A DNA stretch of 64,000 nucleotides from Aquidulcibacter paucihalophilus (GCA_030285985.1 CP127384.1:3026501-3090500), one strand, 5' to 3'. Positions 43,170-53,483 are shown, numbered from the stretch's first letter. A program made the numbers and translations. Notes: generated by a model not told the origin, from the sequence alone.

Positions 43170-43838
43170 ATGAGTCTGCGCGAAGCGACGATCGATAGGG
43201 AACGCCGGGACCTCGTCACCCACGAGGTCATGGATGAATCTCGCCTGATCCGCTTCGTCGCCGCTCCGGACGGTTCGGTCGCCCCCGACCTGGCGCGCAA
43301 GCTGCCGGGCCGCGGCCTCTGGGTCGCGGCGGACCGCGCCTCGATCGAGACGGCGGTGAAGAAGAACCTGTTCTCGCGGGCCGCCAAGGCCCCGATGAAG
43401 CCGGCCGCGGACCTCGCGGACACGGTCGAAAGCCTGCTGTTCCGGCGCTGTCTGGACCAGCTGGGCCTTGCCCGGCGCGAAGGCGTGCTTATCTCAGGCT
43501 TCGAGAAATCCCTGGCCAATGTGCGGTCGGGCAAGACCGCATGGATCATCGAGGCGGCGGACGGTTCCGCCGACGGTCGCGGCAAGCTTCTTTCGCTGGC
43601 GAAACACATGACGCCGCCTCCGAAAGTCTGCGGCGTCTTCACGGCGGACGATTTGAGTTTGGCCCTTGGGCTGGAAAATGCGATACACGCCGTCCTGCTT
43701 GAAAGCGGGCGGGCCGATCGCTGGACCATAGAGGTCGAACGACTGGCGGGATTTCGACCGCTTCTGCCCCCGGAGTGGGGCGGAGAGCCGGCTGAGATGC
43801 CGAACAAGGATTTGGACGGGCGGGGTTCTGCTCCCTGA
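43170..43838 (+). CDS. YlxR-like RNA-binding protein with L7Ae-like C-terminal domain
   Basis: The 222-residue product has a YlxR (DUF448) domain at its N-terminus (residues 10-95; RRDLVTHEVMDESRLIRFVAAPDGSVAPDLARKLPGRGLWVAADR). The usual Cys at the R-x-C motif is missing. A second domain with LLFRRCLDQLGLARREGVLISGFEK and GKLLSLAKHM is like ribosomal L7Ae. The C-terminal tail (FRPLLPPEWGGEPAEMPNKD) is disordered. This fused layout is usual in alphaproteobacteria. Placed between nusA and infB, where it is expected. Confidence 0.88.
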   Translation: MSLREATIDRERRDLVTHEVMDESRLIRFVAAPDGSVAPDLARKLPGRGLWVAADRASIETAVKKNLFSRAAKAPMKPAADLADTVESLLFRRCLDQLGLARREGVLISGFEKSLANVRSGKTAWIIEAADGSADGRGKLLSLAKHMTPPPKVCGVFTADDLSLALGLENAIHAVLLESGRADRWTIEVERLAGFRPLLPPEWGGEPAEMPNKDLDGRGSAP

Positions 43839-43844
43839 TTGGGG

Positions 43845-43902
43845 GCCGGGCGACGCGCGGCTTTTTGTGTTTGAACGAGACGACGGCGGATCACCCGCCG
43901 TC
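43845..43902 (+). promoter_or_regulatory. Two hairpins in the 81-base leader of infB
   Basis: GCCGGGCG/CGCGCGGC (43845-43861, one mismatch) is followed by TTTTTG, and GACGGCGG-ATCAC-CCGCCGTC (43882-43902) is a perfect 8-bp stem. The second ends 17 bases before the infB ATG, near the ribosome site. They could be a weak internal terminator and a translational block. Confidence 0.5.
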
Positions 43903-43919
43903 ACGAGTAAAGCGACCGG

Positions 43920-46900
43920 ATGACTGACGAGAACGACAAGACCAACGACGGCGCACCGCAGGCGCCCACCGGAACCCCGTCCACGACGGGTCCGAGGGCA
44001 CCGCTGAGCCTGAAGCCCCGGCAGGCGGGATCGGTTTCGACCGGCACCGTGCGCCAGAGCTTCAGCCACGGCCGCACCAAGACCGTGGTGGTCGAGACCA
44101 AGCGCCGCGCCGGTGCCGTGCCGGGCCATCAGCGCCCGCAGGGCTTCGATGTGGCTGCGCGTCCTCGCACCGACGCCCCTGCTGCGCCCCAGGCGCCCCG
44201 TCCGGCCGCGCCGACCGGTCCCGCCGGCGGCCGTCTGTCGAACGAGGAACAGGAAGCCCGTCGCCGCGCCATCGAGCTGGCCACCCAGGCCCAGGCCCAG
44301 CGCGCCCAGACCGCCGCCGCTGAACAGGCGCGCCGCGACCAGGCCGCCCATGAGCAGGCCGCCGCCGCCGCCCAGGCCGCCAACGCCGCCCAGGCCGAAG
44401 CCGCCGCTGCCCGCGCCGCTGCCGAAGCCGCCCGCGCCGAGGCCGCCAAGCTGACCGCCGCCGCGCCCGCGCCGACCCCGGCCAAGCGCGCGCCTGCCGC
44501 TCCGGCCCCGACGCCGGCCGCCCCGGTCGCGCCAACCCCGGCTCCGGTCGAGGCCGCCGCTCCGGCCCCGGCACCCGCGGCCCCGGCCCGTCCGGCTCCG
44601 CCGGCACGCCCCGTGGTCAATTTCGGCCAACGGGTGCCCAAGGCCCCGAACCCTGCCCGCGCCCCTGCCGGCCCGGCCTTCGGCGGCCGTTCGGCCCGTG
44701 AAGAAGCCATGGGCGGCGGTGAACGCGCCTATTCGGACCGTCCCGCCGCGCCGGCCCGCCCGACCGGTCGTCCGGCCGAGCCGGTCCGCTATTCCGCCCT
44801 GACCCCGCGTCCCGCGCCGGGTGCAGCCCGTCCGGGTCCGCGCACCGGCCCCGGCGGTCGTCCGACCCCGAACGCCCCCCCGGCCCAGGCCGAGGTCGCC
44901 CGTCCGAGCCGTGCGCCCGGTGGCGGTTTCGCCCGCCCGCTGAAGCCCGAGGATGATCGCGACAAGCGTTTCTCGGACGCCGGCAAGGCCGTCAGCCGCA
45001 CCCGCGGTGAGCCCAAGCGCCGCGAAGGCCGCCTGACCATCCAGTCGGTCGCCGGCGACGGTGACACCGCCGAGCGGATGCGCTCGCTGGCCTCGGTCCG
45101 CCGCGCCCGCGAACGTGAAAAAGAGAAGCGCAAGGGCGGCTCCACCGACGCCCCCAACCGTCCGCGCGAAGTCGTCATCCCTGACGTCATCACCGTGCAG
45201 GAGCTGTCCAACCGGATGGCCGTGCGCGGCGTCGACATCATCAAATTCCTGATGAAGCAGGGCCTGATGATGAAGATCAACGACGTCATCGACACCGACA
45301 CCGCCGAGCTGGTGGCCGACGAGTTCGGCATGGCCGTGAAGCGCGTCTCGGAATCCGACGTCGAGGCCGGCTTCCTGTCCGACGCGATCGACGACGAGGC
45401 GACCACGCCGCGCGCGCCGGTCGTGGCCATCATGGGCCACGTCGACCACGGCAAGACCTCGCTGCTGGACGCCCTGCGCACCACCGACGTCGCCTCGGGC
45501 GAAGCCGGCGGCATCACCCAGCACATCGGCGCCTACCAGGTTCGCCTGCCCAGCGACGATCGCGTCACCTTCCTCGACACCCCCGGCCACGCCGCCTTCT
45601 CGGCGATGCGGGCGCGCGGTGCCAATGTGACCGACATCGTGGTTCTGGTCGTGGCTGCCGACGACGGCGTCATGCCCCAGACCATCGAGGCCATCCAGCA
45701 CGCCAAGGCGGCCAATGCCCCGATCATCGTGGCGGTCAACAAGATCGACAAGCCGGACGCCAATCCGCTCAAGGTCGTCAACGAACTGCTGCAGTACGAA
45801 GTCATCGCCGAAAGCCTCGGCGGCGACACCCAGATCATCGAGGTCTCGGCCAAGAACCGCACCAACCTGGACGGCCTGATCGACGCCATCCTGGTGCAGG
45901 CCGAAATGATGGACCTCAAGGCCGATCCGGAACGCTCCTCGGAAGGCGTGGTCATCGAGGCCAAGCTGGACAAGGGCCGCGGTCCCGTCGCCACCGTCCT
46001 GGTCAAGCGCGGCACGCTGCGTCGCGGCGACATCGTCGTGGCCGGTTCCGCCTGGGGCAAGGTTCGCGCCCTGCTCAACGAGCGCAATGAACAGCTGACC
46101 GAAGCCGGTCCGTCGGTTCCGGTCGAGATCCTCGGCCTGAACGAGGCCCCCAGCCCAGGCGAGCCTCTCGCCGTCGTGGAATCCGAAGCCCGCGCCCGCG
46201 AGCTGACCGAATACCGCGACCGCGTGAAGCGCGAGAAGGCCACGGGCGGCATCAACCAGGTCAGCCTGGTCGACATGATGTCCAAGCTGCAGTCCAAGAA
46301 GGTCTCGGAACTGCCGGTCCTCATCAAGGCCGACGTGCAGGGCTCGGCCGAAGCCATCGTCGGCTCGCTCGAGAAGATGGGCAACGAAGAGGTCCGCGCG
46401 CGCACCGTCTATTCGGGCGCCGGCGGCATCACCGAGAGCGACGTCCAGCTGGCCAAGTCGGCCGGCGCGCCGATCCTCGGCTTCAACGTCCGTGCCTCGA
46501 AACAGGCCCGCGACCTGGCCGAGCGCGAAGGCGTCGAGATTCGCTACTACGCCATCATCTACGACCTGCTCGACGACATGAAGGGCGTGCTCTCGGGCAT
46601 GCTGGCCCCGCTCCAGCGGGAAACCTTCCTGGGCAATGCGGCGGTGCTGCAGGTGTTCGACATCTCCAAGACCGGCAAGATCGCCGGTTGCCGGGTGTCC
46701 GAAGGCGTGGTCCGCAAGGGCGCCAAGGTCCGGATCATCCGCGACGACGTCGTGGTCCTCGAACTGGGCACCCTCACCACGCTCAAACGCTTCAAGGACG
46801 AGGTCAACGAAGTCCCGTCGGGCCAGGAGTGCGGCATGCATTTCCAGGGCTTCCAGGACATCAAGGCCGGCGACTACATCGAGTGCTTCACGGTCGAAGA

Positions 46901-46922
46901 GATCAAGCGCACGCTGGACTAA
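43920..46922 (+). CDS. infB: Translation initiation factor IF-2
   Basis: IF-2 is the GTPase that places initiator tRNA on the 30S subunit. The 1000-residue protein has a long, low-complexity N-terminus (about 1-380) rich in Ala, Pro and Arg, then the IF2_N domain ([29 protein letters not shown]), G1 GHVDHGKTS near 506-514, G3 DTPGHAAF, G4 NKID, domain II ([24 protein letters not shown]), domain III and the fMet-binding C2 domain ([24 protein letters not shown]). Total length is greater than E. coli IF-2 (890). Confidence 0.97.
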   Translation: MTDENDKTNDGAPQAPTGTPSTTGPRAPLSLKPRQAGSVSTGTVRQSFSHGRTKTVVVETKRRAGAVPGHQRPQGFDVAARPRTDAPAAPQAPRPAAPTGPAGGRLSNEEQEARRRAIELATQAQAQRAQTAAAEQARRDQAAHEQAAAAAQAANAAQAEAAAARAAAEAARAEAAKLTAAAPAPTPAKRAPAAPAPTPAAPVAPTPAPVEAAAPAPAPAAPARPAPPARPVVNFGQRVPKAPNPARAPAGPAFGGRSAREEAMGGGERAYSDRPAAPARPTGRPAEPVRYSALTPRPAPGAARPGPRTGPGGRPTPNAPPAQAEVARPSRAPGGGFARPLKPEDDRDKRFSDAGKAVSRTRGEPKRREGRLTIQSVAGDGDTAERMRSLASVRRAREREKEKRKGGSTDAPNRPREVVIPDVITVQELSNRMAVRGVDIIKFLMKQGLMMKINDVIDTDTAELVADEFGMAVKRVSESDVEAGFLSDAIDDEATTPRAPVVAIMGHVDHGKTSLLDALRTTDVASGEAGGITQHIGAYQVRLPSDDRVTFLDTPGHAAFSAMRARGANVTDIVVLVVAADDGVMPQTIEAIQHAKAANAPIIVAVNKIDKPDANPLKVVNELLQYEVIAESLGGDTQIIEVSAKNRTNLDGLIDAILVQAEMMDLKADPERSSEGVVIEAKLDKGRGPVATVLVKRGTLRRGDIVVAGSAWGKVRALLNERNEQLTEAGPSVPVEILGLNEAPSPGEPLAVVESEARARELTEYRDRVKREKATGGINQVSLVDMMSKLQSKKVSELPVLIKADVQGSAEAIVGSLEKMGNEEVRARTVYSGAGGITESDVQLAKSAGAPILGFNVRASKQARDLAEREGVEIRYYAIIYDLLDDMKGVLSGMLAPLQRETFLGNAAVLQVFDISKTGKIAGCRVSEGVVRKGAKVRIIRDDVVVLELGTLTTLKRFKDEVNEVPSGQECGMHFQGFQDIKAGDYIECFTVEEIKRTLD

Positions 46923-46935
46923 CGAGAAGACTGGA

Positions 46936-46962
46936 ACGGCGGCGCGAAAGCGCCGCCGTTTC
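46936..46962 (+). terminator. Terminator after infB
   Basis: ACGGCGGCGC (46936-46945) pairs perfectly with GCGCCGCCGT (46950-46959) around a GAAA tetraloop, followed by TTTCG. It separates infB from the inserted envelope genes. Confidence 0.75.
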
Positions 46963-46989
46963 GCCTTATCCGTCGAGGATCAACGCCTC

Positions 46990-47496
46990 ATGCGTCCTTT
47001 CCTGATCGCCTTCCTCGCCTTCTCTGCCGTCGCCGGACCGGCCGCGGCCGAGACCCGCTACCTGGCCTATGATGCCTCCGACCGCGTCACCCAGGCCATG
47101 ACGCGCGGCATTACCCTCGAGGCCGACCGCGGCCTGTTCGGCGCGATGAGCGTCCGGCGGATCATCTCCACCTCCAACCGCGGCTCGGCCGACATCCGCC
47201 GCGGCGGCCCCGACGCCGTGCGTCGCGCCCTGCCCGCCGGATCCCGCGAAACCGCCGTCTATACGATCACGCCCGAAGGTGGCGGCCGGGGCCTGAGCCG
47301 CGCCCTCTGCCCCGGTGCGGACGAGGCCTGGATGGTCATCGGCCGGGTCCGTCTGGCGCGCCCCCTGACCGTGCATGCGGTGGGGCGCTGGCCGGACGGC
47401 GGCTATCGCCACTGTGTCGAGCTGTCCTACAACTGGCGCGGTGAGTGGGCCATGCCGCCCGTGACCGCCCCCGGCGATGCCGCCCCGACTCCCTGA
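46990..47496 (+). CDS. Exported protein of unknown function
   Basis: The 168-residue product has a signal peptide (RPFLIAFLAFSAVAGPAAAE, cut predicted after AAA). The mature part has TRYLAYDASDRVTQAMTRGITLEADRGLFGA, then repeated small beta-like segments (VRRIISTSNRGSADIRRGG), two Cys (LCPGADE, RHCVEL) and an aromatic C-terminus (NWRGEWAMPPV). It could be a periplasmic or outer-membrane accessory protein. It is the first of four genes between infB and rbfA. No family recognised. Confidence 0.7.
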   Translation: MRPFLIAFLAFSAVAGPAAAETRYLAYDASDRVTQAMTRGITLEADRGLFGAMSVRRIISTSNRGSADIRRGGPDAVRRALPAGSRETAVYTITPEGGGRGLSRALCPGADEAWMVIGRVRLARPLTVHAVGRWPDGGYRHCVELSYNWRGEWAMPPVTAPGDAAPTP

Positions 47497-47554
47497 CGCA
47501 CCTGTGGCGCGATAGTCATTCCCGCCGCCGCTGACCCCCGCTAGGGTTGCGGCC

Positions 47555-48238
47555 ATGACGGTCGCCGGTATCCGCAGCACCGCCCCGCGCCAGACGGGCC
47601 TCAGGAGCCTCGCCGGGGTTCTGGCCTTCCTGTGCCTGGTGCTGTTCCTGCTGGCCATCGAACAGAAGCAGGCCGTGGCCGCCTGGGCCACGATCCGCGA
47701 CGATGCGGTGCCGGCCGCCGGACGGGTCGCAGACTGGGCCGGCCGACAGGCCTCCGGCGACGGCGACGGCATGACCGGGCTCAAGGCCGCCCTCGCCGAT
47801 GACGGCAATCCCCTCGTCGCCGCCCCGACCGACGCCGTCCTCGCCGGTGAGTTCGGACCGGCCGACGATGCGGCGCGCGCGGCCCTCGGCGGCGTGACCT
47901 TCGCCGGTGCCATGGTCCGGTCCGATACAGGCGAAAGCTTCCGCACCCAGCCCTTGCGGATCGCCGCCGGGCGCGAGAATTTCGTCTTCGGCCAGACCTT
48001 CGCCGACCGGCTGGAGGCCCCGGCCGACGCCCAGATCGAACTGCGCCGGATCCTCCCTGTCTCACGCGGCGAGCCGGTGAAGCCCTCCGCCCTGTGCGGC
48101 GGCGAGACGCCGGGCCTGATCGCCCTGCTGCATCGCCGGGATCGCGTCGACCTGATGCTGTTCCGCGCCCCCGGACGGCCGGGACCGGACGCGCCGGTCG
48201 CCAGCCTGTGCGGCGCATGGCGGCTCCGCGCCCGCTAG
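47555..48238 (+). CDS. Membrane-anchored protein of unknown function
   Basis: The 227-residue product has an N-terminal helix (LRSLAGVLAFLCLVLFLLAIEQKQAV) that is either an anchor or an uncleaved signal. The long soluble part has DDAVPAAGRVADWAGRQASGDGDG, FVFGQTFADRLEAPADAQIEL and a C-terminal pair of Cys (LCGGETPG, SLCGAWRL). The Ala-rich but otherwise regular composition resembles Caulobacterales envelope proteins of unknown function. ATG 47555 is the only clear start. It lies in the infB-rbfA insertion. Confidence 0.65.
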   Translation: MTVAGIRSTAPRQTGLRSLAGVLAFLCLVLFLLAIEQKQAVAAWATIRDDAVPAAGRVADWAGRQASGDGDGMTGLKAALADDGNPLVAAPTDAVLAGEFGPADDAARAALGGVTFAGAMVRSDTGESFRTQPLRIAAGRENFVFGQTFADRLEAPADAQIELRRILPVSRGEPVKPSALCGGETPGLIALLHRRDRVDLMLFRAPGRPGPDAPVASLCGAWRLRAR

Positions 48239-48308
48239 ATCGATCCGGCGGACGGTCTTGCCAGGCCGGGTTGGCCCGCTAAGCTTTGCTGAACAACGGG
48301 AGACGACC

Positions 48309-48515
48309 ATGAAGCGGATCACTGTGCTCGCCGGCCTCGGTCTCGCCGCCCTCGCACTGGGCGGCTGCGAAGAATTCAAGGCCGGCTTCGAACAGGGCAT
48401 GGCCGAAGGCAAGGCCAAGGCCGAGGCGGAGCGCGCTGAAAAGGCGGCGCCGGCCGAAGCGCCCGCCCCTGCTACGGCGGAGACGCCCGAGAAGGCGCCC
48501 ACCCCGGCACCGTGA
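48309..48515 (+). CDS. Small lipoprotein
   Basis: The 68-residue product has a lipoprotein signal (KRITVLAGLGLAALALGGC; lipobox ALGGC, Cys near residue 20). The mature part is EEFKAGFEQGMAEGKAKAEAERAEKA and a Pro/Ala-rich tail. It is a short helical, Lys/Glu-rich lipoprotein, similar in shape to small Caulobacterales lipoproteins with KAEAERAEK repeats. GGGAGA precedes ATG 48309. Its stop overlaps the next start (GTGATG). Confidence 0.78.
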   Translation: MKRITVLAGLGLAALALGGCEEFKAGFEQGMAEGKAKAEAERAEKAAPAEAPAPATAETPEKAPTPAP

Positions 48516-49216
48516 TGGGCAGGCGACCCGGATCGCTCGCGCCGTTCGTACTGGCCGGCGCTCTTGGAGCGATCGCGGCCCTGTGGACCTGGACCCTTCC
48601 TGGAGACCCGTCCCGGTTCCCGGCCACGGGGACCGGCGCGGTCGAAGTTCAGATTCTGAACAACGGCTTTCACACCGATCTGGCGGTGCCCCGCGCGCAG
48701 CTCGAGGCGGGCGCAGGGCCGCTGGCGCAGGCGACGCGCACCCTGGGCCAGGGCGACTGGGTCCTGATTGGCTGGGGCGACGCAAAATTCTTCGTCGACG
48801 AGAGCCCGATGGAGGGGCGGCTGCTCGACGGTGCCCGGGCCTTTTTCAGGCCCGGCAACCCCTCGGTGGTGATGCTGGACCCCGAGGCGGGAGACCCGGG
48901 GCGCCGGTTTCCGCCGGACCGCCGCCGGACCGTGCGGCTGTCACAGGCCCGGTTCGATGCCCTGCGAGCGCGGATCGAGACCTCCCTCGCCCTGGAGGAC
49001 GGTCGCCCTCGCCTGACCACCGCCCGACCGGGGGCCGGTGCCCGCTTCTTCGCCAGCCGGGAGACGTTCTGGATCGGCTACATCTGCAACAGCTGGATGG
49101 CGCGGGTCCTGAACGCGGGCGGCGTGCCGGTACGGCCGCTGCGCGCGGTTACGGCGGGCGAGGTGATCGCCAGCCTCGACCGGGCCGAATTGGACACGGA
49201 CGCCCCGCGGGACTAG
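48512..49216 (+). CDS. DUF2459 (TIGR02117) family protein
   Basis: The 234-residue product has an N-terminal helix (SLAPFVLAGALGAIAALWTW) and the DUF2459 body: NNGFHTDLAVP, then GDWVLIGWGDAKFFVDESP, with the His and the GWGD as conserved features, and a late YICNSWMARVLNAGG segment with Cys. The family is periplasmic and of unknown function; its His/Cys pair suggests a NlpC/P60-like peptidase fold, but I infer this from motif shape only. The start GTG 48512 overlaps the lipoprotein stop; ATG 48515 is equally possible. Confidence 0.82.
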   Translation: MMGRRPGSLAPFVLAGALGAIAALWTWTLPGDPSRFPATGTGAVEVQILNNGFHTDLAVPRAQLEAGAGPLAQATRTLGQGDWVLIGWGDAKFFVDESPMEGRLLDGARAFFRPGNPSVVMLDPEAGDPGRRFPPDRRRTVRLSQARFDALRARIETSLALEDGRPRLTTARPGAGARFFASRETFWIGYICNSWMARVLNAGGVPVRPLRAVTAGEVIASLDRAELDTDAPRD

Positions 49217-49277
49217 ACCCCGCCCCTTCGCTTTTGAGAGCCGGGTCCGATCCCCGACAGGCGACGAGGACAATGCC

Positions 49278-49748
49278 ATGAGCAACCGCAAACCCAAGAA
49301 GCCCGCCGCCAAGGCCGGTACGGTCAGCCAGCGCCAGCTGCGCGCCTCCGAAATGATCCGCCACGCCCTCGTCGAGGTCATGCGCGAGAACGAGATCCGC
49401 GATCCGGCCCTGGTCGGCGTCTCCGTCACCGTGACCGAGGTCCGGCTGTCGCCCGACCTGAAGCACGCCACCTGCTTCGTCGAACCACTGGGCGCCGGGG
49501 TCGATACCGCGCCGGTCGCCGGCCATATCGACGAGATCATCAAGGCGCTGAACGTCCACGCCAAATTCCTGCGCGGCGCCCTGGGGCGGCACATCGACAT
49601 GCGCTTCACCCCCGACCTGCGCTTCCGCCACGACGAGAGCTTCGCGGCGGCCGAACGCCTCAACCGCCTGCTCGATGACCCCCGCGTCCGCGCCGACGTC
49701 TATGTCTCGCCGTTCGAGGACGACGACAAAGACGACGGCCAGCCCTGA
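49278..49748 (+). CDS. rbfA: Ribosome-binding factor A
   Basis: RbfA binds immature 30S subunits and matures 16S rRNA. The 156-residue protein is a single KH-type domain: [75 protein letters not shown], ending in an acidic tail ([10 protein letters not shown]). ATG 49278 is two bases past an out-of-frame ATG. The stop TGA overlaps the truB ATG (TGATG), so rbfA-truB are coupled. Confidence 0.95.
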   Translation: MSNRKPKKPAAKAGTVSQRQLRASEMIRHALVEVMRENEIRDPALVGVSVTVTEVRLSPDLKHATCFVEPLGAGVDTAPVAGHIDEIIKALNVHAKFLRGALGRHIDMRFTPDLRFRHDESFAAAERLNRLLDDPRVRADVYVSPFEDDDKDDGQP

Positions 49749-50680
49749 TGGGCCGCCGCAAGAAGGGCGAGATCGTCAACGGCTGGGTCTGTCTCGACAA
49801 GCCGTTCGGCATGGGCTCCACCGAGGCCGTCTCCAAGGTCCGCCGCCTGTTTGATGCCCAGAAGGCCGGGCACGCCGGCACGCTGGATCCGCTGGCCTCC
49901 GGCATCTTGCCCATCGCCCTCGGCGAGGCGACCAAGACCGTCCCCTTCATGATGGAGGCGCAGAAGGTCTATCGCTTCACCATCAACTGGGGGATTTCGA
50001 CTGACAGCCTCGACCGCGAGGGTGAGATCACCGGCCGCTCGGACGTCCGCCCCGATATCGAGGCCGTGCGCGCGGCCCTTCCCGCCTTTGTCGGTGAGAT
50101 CGATCAGATCCCGCCGCAGTTCAGCGCCATCAAGGTCGACGGCCAGCGCGCCTATGACCTGGCCCGCGAAGGCACCGATTTCGAACTGGCCAGCCGCCGG
50201 GTGACGATCCACGAGGCCTCGGTCAGCGATGCGCCCGACCCCGACCACGTCGAGTTGGTCATCCGGACAGGCAAGGGCGTCTATGTGCGCTCGCTGGCGC
50301 GCGATCTGGCCGCCGCTCTCGGGGCCGAGGGGCATGTTTCCGCCCTGCGCCGCGAGCGGGTCGGACCGTTCTCGACGGAAAACGCCGTATCGCTGGATTT
50401 CCTGACCGATCTGGTGCATAGGGACGCCGCCTCGGAAGGCTTGCTTCCCGTTGCGACCGCCCTGGACGACATCCCGGAGCTGGCCGTGACGGACCAGGAC
50501 GCCTTCTCGCTTCGTCAGGGACGACCGATCGTTCTGCTCCCCGGACAGGTCGAAACGCTCAAGAGCCGCCTTCGGGACGGCTCCCGAACCGTTTCAGCCT
50601 TTCAGGGTCAGACCCTCGTCGCTCTCGGTCAGTTGCGGGCCGGCCGGCTAGAACCCGACCGCGTTTTTAACCTCCTTTAG
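49748..50680 (+). CDS. truB: tRNA pseudouridine-55 synthase
   Basis: TruB makes pseudouridine 55 in all tRNAs. The 310-residue protein has [15 protein letters not shown] with catalytic D47, the [22 protein letters not shown] insert, [23 protein letters not shown], and [15 protein letters not shown]. The C-terminus is the PUA-like region ([17 protein letters not shown]). It follows rbfA by one base overlap and precedes rpsO by 11 bases. Confidence 0.96.
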   Translation: MGRRKKGEIVNGWVCLDKPFGMGSTEAVSKVRRLFDAQKAGHAGTLDPLASGILPIALGEATKTVPFMMEAQKVYRFTINWGISTDSLDREGEITGRSDVRPDIEAVRAALPAFVGEIDQIPPQFSAIKVDGQRAYDLAREGTDFELASRRVTIHEASVSDAPDPDHVELVIRTGKGVYVRSLARDLAAALGAEGHVSALRRERVGPFSTENAVSLDFLTDLVHRDAASEGLLPVATALDDIPELAVTDQDAFSLRQGRPIVLLPGQVETLKSRLRDGSRTVSAFQGQTLVALGQLRAGRLEPDRVFNLL

Positions 50681-50691
50681 GAGTACACCCG

Positions 50692-50961
50692 ATGTCGATT
50701 ACGCCCGAGCGTAAGAACGAAGTCATCGCCGATAACGCCCGCTCCGCCGGCGATACCGGCTCGGCTGAGGTCCAGGTCGCGATCCTTTCGGAACGCATCG
50801 CCAACCTCACCGACCACTTCAAGACCCACAAGAAGGACAACCACTCGCGCCGCGGCCTGCTCAAGATGGTCTCGCAGCGCCGTCGCCTTCTGGACCACCT
50901 CAGCAAGGTTGATCGCGAGCGCTACACCGCTCTGATCGGCAAGCTGAACCTGCGCCGCTAG
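50692..50961 (+). CDS. rpsO: 30S ribosomal protein S15
   Basis: S15 binds 16S rRNA helix 22 and is a primary 30S assembly protein. The 89-residue product has the four-helix S15 fold: [69 protein letters not shown], quoted here only as segments [34 protein letters not shown] and [20 protein letters not shown] lies before ATG 50692. It is followed by a hairpin (50986-51010) and the pnp leader. Confidence 0.96.
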   Translation: MSITPERKNEVIADNARSAGDTGSAEVQVAILSERIANLTDHFKTHKKDNHSRRGLLKMVSQRRRLLDHLSKVDRERYTALIGKLNLRR

Positions 50962-50985
50962 GCGCAGAACGCGGATGAGATTTGG

Positions 50986-51010
50986 GGCGCGGGCCATGTC
51001 CGCGCCTCTT
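50986..51010 (+). terminator. Terminator-like hairpin after rpsO
   Basis: GGCGCGG (50986-50992) pairs perfectly with CCGCGCC (51000-51006) around a 7-base loop, then TCTTTCC. It could stop most rpsO transcripts or mark a processing site before pnp. Confidence 0.6.
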
Positions 51011-51155
51011 TCCGCATCCAGAGACCGGCGCGCCGCCGGACGTACGGCGCAGGAACCCGGTCGGTCGAGGCGTCCGCGCCGAGGCCGTGAATCGGGTTCC
51101 CAAGATACTGACGCGAGGGCCATACCGGTCCTCTTCTCCCGGGTTTTCCGCGATG

Positions 51156-51220
51156 GCGCGGGGACCCATGGACCGAAGGACTGAACGCCCGACGCTCCAC
51201 CCACTGATGGGACCCCGCGC
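51156..51220 (+). promoter_or_regulatory. Long stem-loop in the pnp leader
   Basis: GCGCGGGGACCCAT (51156-51169) pairs with ATGGGACCCCGCGC (51207-51220), 13 of 14 bases, across a 37-base loop, ending 31 bases before the pnp ATG. It has the size and place of the RNase III-cut stem that controls pnp mRNA in E. coli. Confidence 0.6.
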
Positions 51221-51251
51221 GGAATCCGCCCGCGGGATATGAAAGACGAAT

Positions 51252-53483
51252 ATGTTCGATATCAAACGCAAGACGATCGACTGGGCCGGACGCCCGCTGA
51301 CCCTCGAAACGGGCCGCATCGCCCGTCAGGCCGACGGCGCCGTTCTGGCCACCTACGGCGAGACCGTCGTCCTCGCCACCGTCGTCTACGGTCGCGCGCC
51401 CAAGCCGGGCCTGGATTTCTTCCCGCTGACCGTCAACTACCAGGAAAAGACCTTCGCCGCCGGCAAGATCCCGGGTGGCTATTTCAAGCGTGAAGGCCGT
51501 CCGACCGAGAAGGAGACGCTCGTCTCCCGCCTGATCGACCGTCCGATCCGCCCCCTGTTCGTCAAGGGTTTCAAGAACGAGACCCAGGTCGTCGTCACCG
51601 TGCTGCAGCACGACATGGAAAATGACCCGGACATCCTCGGCCTGGTCGCCGCATCCGCCGCCCTGACCATCTCGGGCGTGCCCTTCATGGGCCCGATCGG
51701 CGCCGCGCGCGTCGGCTATATCGACGGCGAGTTCGTCCTGAACCCGACCCTCGACCAGATGACCGACAGCCAGCTCGACCTCGTCGTCGCCGGCACCCAG
51801 GACGCCCTGATGATGGTCGAATCCGAAGCCAAGGAGCTGTCGGAAGAGATCATGCTGAACGCCCTGATGTTCGCGCATCGCGGCATGCAGCCGGTGATCG
51901 ACGCCATCATCGAAATGGCCGAACACGCCGCCAAGGAGCCCTTCGACTTCACCGCCGAGGACCACTCCGACGTCGTCACCGCCATCCAGAAGCTGGTCGG
52001 TGAGGACATCAAGGCTGCCTACACCCACGCCGGCAAATACGAGCGCCGCTCGGGCGTCGACACGGCCAAGAAGGCCGCCGCCGCCAAGCTGGTGAAGACC
52101 GACGAAAACCCGGACGGCGTCGATTCCGCCAAGTTCGGCGCGGCCTTCAAGGAATGTGAAGCCCACGTCCTGCGTCGCGACATCATCGACAACGGTCACC
52201 GCGTCGACGGCCGCGCCCTCGACAAGGTCCGCGCCATCGTCTCGGAAGTCGGCGTCTTCCCGCGCACCCACGGTTCGGCCCTGTTCACCCGCGGTGAGAC
52301 CCAGGCCATCGTGGTCGCCACCCTCGGTACCGGCGAGGACGAGCAATACGTCGACGCCCTGGCCGGGACCTACAAAGAGAAGTTCCTGCTGCACTACAAC
52401 TTCCCTCCCTATTCGGTCGGCGAGACCGGTCGGATGGGTGGCGCGGGCCGTCGGGAAATCGGTCACGGCAAGCTGGCCTGGCGGGCGATCCGTCCCATGC
52501 TGCCGTCGTCGGAAGACTTCCCCTACACCATCCGTCTGGTGTCGGAGATCACCGAGTCCAACGGCTCCTCCTCGATGGCCACGGTCTGTGGTTCGTCGCT
52601 GGCGCTGATGGACGCAGGCGTGCCGCTGGTTCGCCCGGTCTCGGGCATTGCCATGGGCCTGATCCTCGAGCCCTCGGGCGAGTTCGCCATCCTGTCCGAC
52701 ATCCTGGGTGACGAAGATCACCTCGGCGACATGGACTTCAAGGTGGCCGGCACGCGCGAAGGCATCACCTCGCTGCAGATGGACATCAAGGTCGCGGGCA
52801 TCACCGAAGAGATCATGCGCAAGGCGATCGCCCAGGCTTCGGCCGGCCGCATGCACATCCTCGACGAGATGGACAAGGCCATCGACGGCGCCCGCAGCGA
52901 ACTGGGCGAGTACGCGCCCAAGATCGAGTCGATCAAGGTTCCGACCGACAAGATCCGCGACATCATCGGCACCGGCGGCAAGATCATCCGCGAGATCGTC
53001 GAAAAGACCGGCGCCAAGATCAACATCGAGGACGACGGCACGGTGAAGATCGCGGCCTCGGATCAGGAGAAGATCGACGCTGCCAAGAACTGGATCTCGT
53101 CGATCGTGTCCGAGCCCGAGCCCGGCACCATCTACTCCGGCAAGGTCGTGAAGGTCGTCGACTTCGGCGCCTTCGTGAACTTCTTCGGCGCCAAGGACGG
53201 CCTGGTCCACGTGTCCCAGATCTCCCTGGAACGCGTCGCCAACCCGGCCGACGTCCTGACCGAAGGTCAGGAAGTGAAGGTCAAATTCCTCGGCATGGAC
53301 GATCGCGGCAAGACCAAGCTGTCGATGAAGGTCGTCGACCAGACCACCGGCGAGGACATCACCGACAAGATCAACGCCGAGCGCGCTGAACGTGGCGAAG
53401 CCCCGCTGTCCGACGACACCGGCGGCCGTCCCAAGCGTGAAGGCGGTGGCGGTGATCGCGACCGCGGTCGCAGCCGTCGTTAA
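51252..53483 (+). CDS. pnp: Polyribonucleotide nucleotidyltransferase (PNPase)
   Basis: PNPase degrades RNA 3' to 5' with phosphate, as a trimer and degradosome core. The 743-residue protein has two RNase PH domains (first: [50 protein letters not shown]; second: [35 protein letters not shown] and [25 protein letters not shown]), the KH domain ([26 protein letters not shown]) and S1 domain ([19 protein letters not shown]). The tail is basic and Gly/Arg-rich ([13 protein letters not shown]). ATG 51252 matches the family start [15 protein letters not shown]. Confidence 0.97.
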   Translation: MFDIKRKTIDWAGRPLTLETGRIARQADGAVLATYGETVVLATVVYGRAPKPGLDFFPLTVNYQEKTFAAGKIPGGYFKREGRPTEKETLVSRLIDRPIRPLFVKGFKNETQVVVTVLQHDMENDPDILGLVAASAALTISGVPFMGPIGAARVGYIDGEFVLNPTLDQMTDSQLDLVVAGTQDALMMVESEAKELSEEIMLNALMFAHRGMQPVIDAIIEMAEHAAKEPFDFTAEDHSDVVTAIQKLVGEDIKAAYTHAGKYERRSGVDTAKKAAAAKLVKTDENPDGVDSAKFGAAFKECEAHVLRRDIIDNGHRVDGRALDKVRAIVSEVGVFPRTHGSALFTRGETQAIVVATLGTGEDEQYVDALAGTYKEKFLLHYNFPPYSVGETGRMGGAGRREIGHGKLAWRAIRPMLPSSEDFPYTIRLVSEITESNGSSSMATVCGSSLALMDAGVPLVRPVSGIAMGLILEPSGEFAILSDILGDEDHLGDMDFKVAGTREGITSLQMDIKVAGITEEIMRKAIAQASAGRMHILDEMDKAIDGARSELGEYAPKIESIKVPTDKIRDIIGTGGKIIREIVEKTGAKINIEDDGTVKIAASDQEKIDAAKNWISSIVSEPEPGTIYSGKVVKVVDFGAFVNFFGAKDGLVHVSQISLERVANPADVLTEGQEVKVKFLGMDDRGKTKLSMKVVDQTTGEDITDKINAERAERGEAPLSDDTGGRPKREGGGGDRDRGRSRR

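Noticed and set aside
40788-43223. 811-codon open frame opposite rimP and nusA
   Set aside because: Shadow of two conserved genes; no recognisable domain.
44280-44640. Ala/Pro-rich repeat in infB as a separate repeat element
   Set aside because: It is the usual low-complexity N-terminal linker of alphaproteobacterial IF-2; the DNA repetition follows from biased codons.
43494-46841. 1115-codon open frame opposite infB
   Set aside because: It is a high-GC antisense shadow. The sense strand encodes a complete IF-2 with all G motifs, and the antisense product is Gly/Asp/His-rich with no domain pattern.
50958-53210. 750-codon open frame opposite pnp
   Set aside because: PNPase on the plus strand is complete, so the antisense frame is by base composition only.
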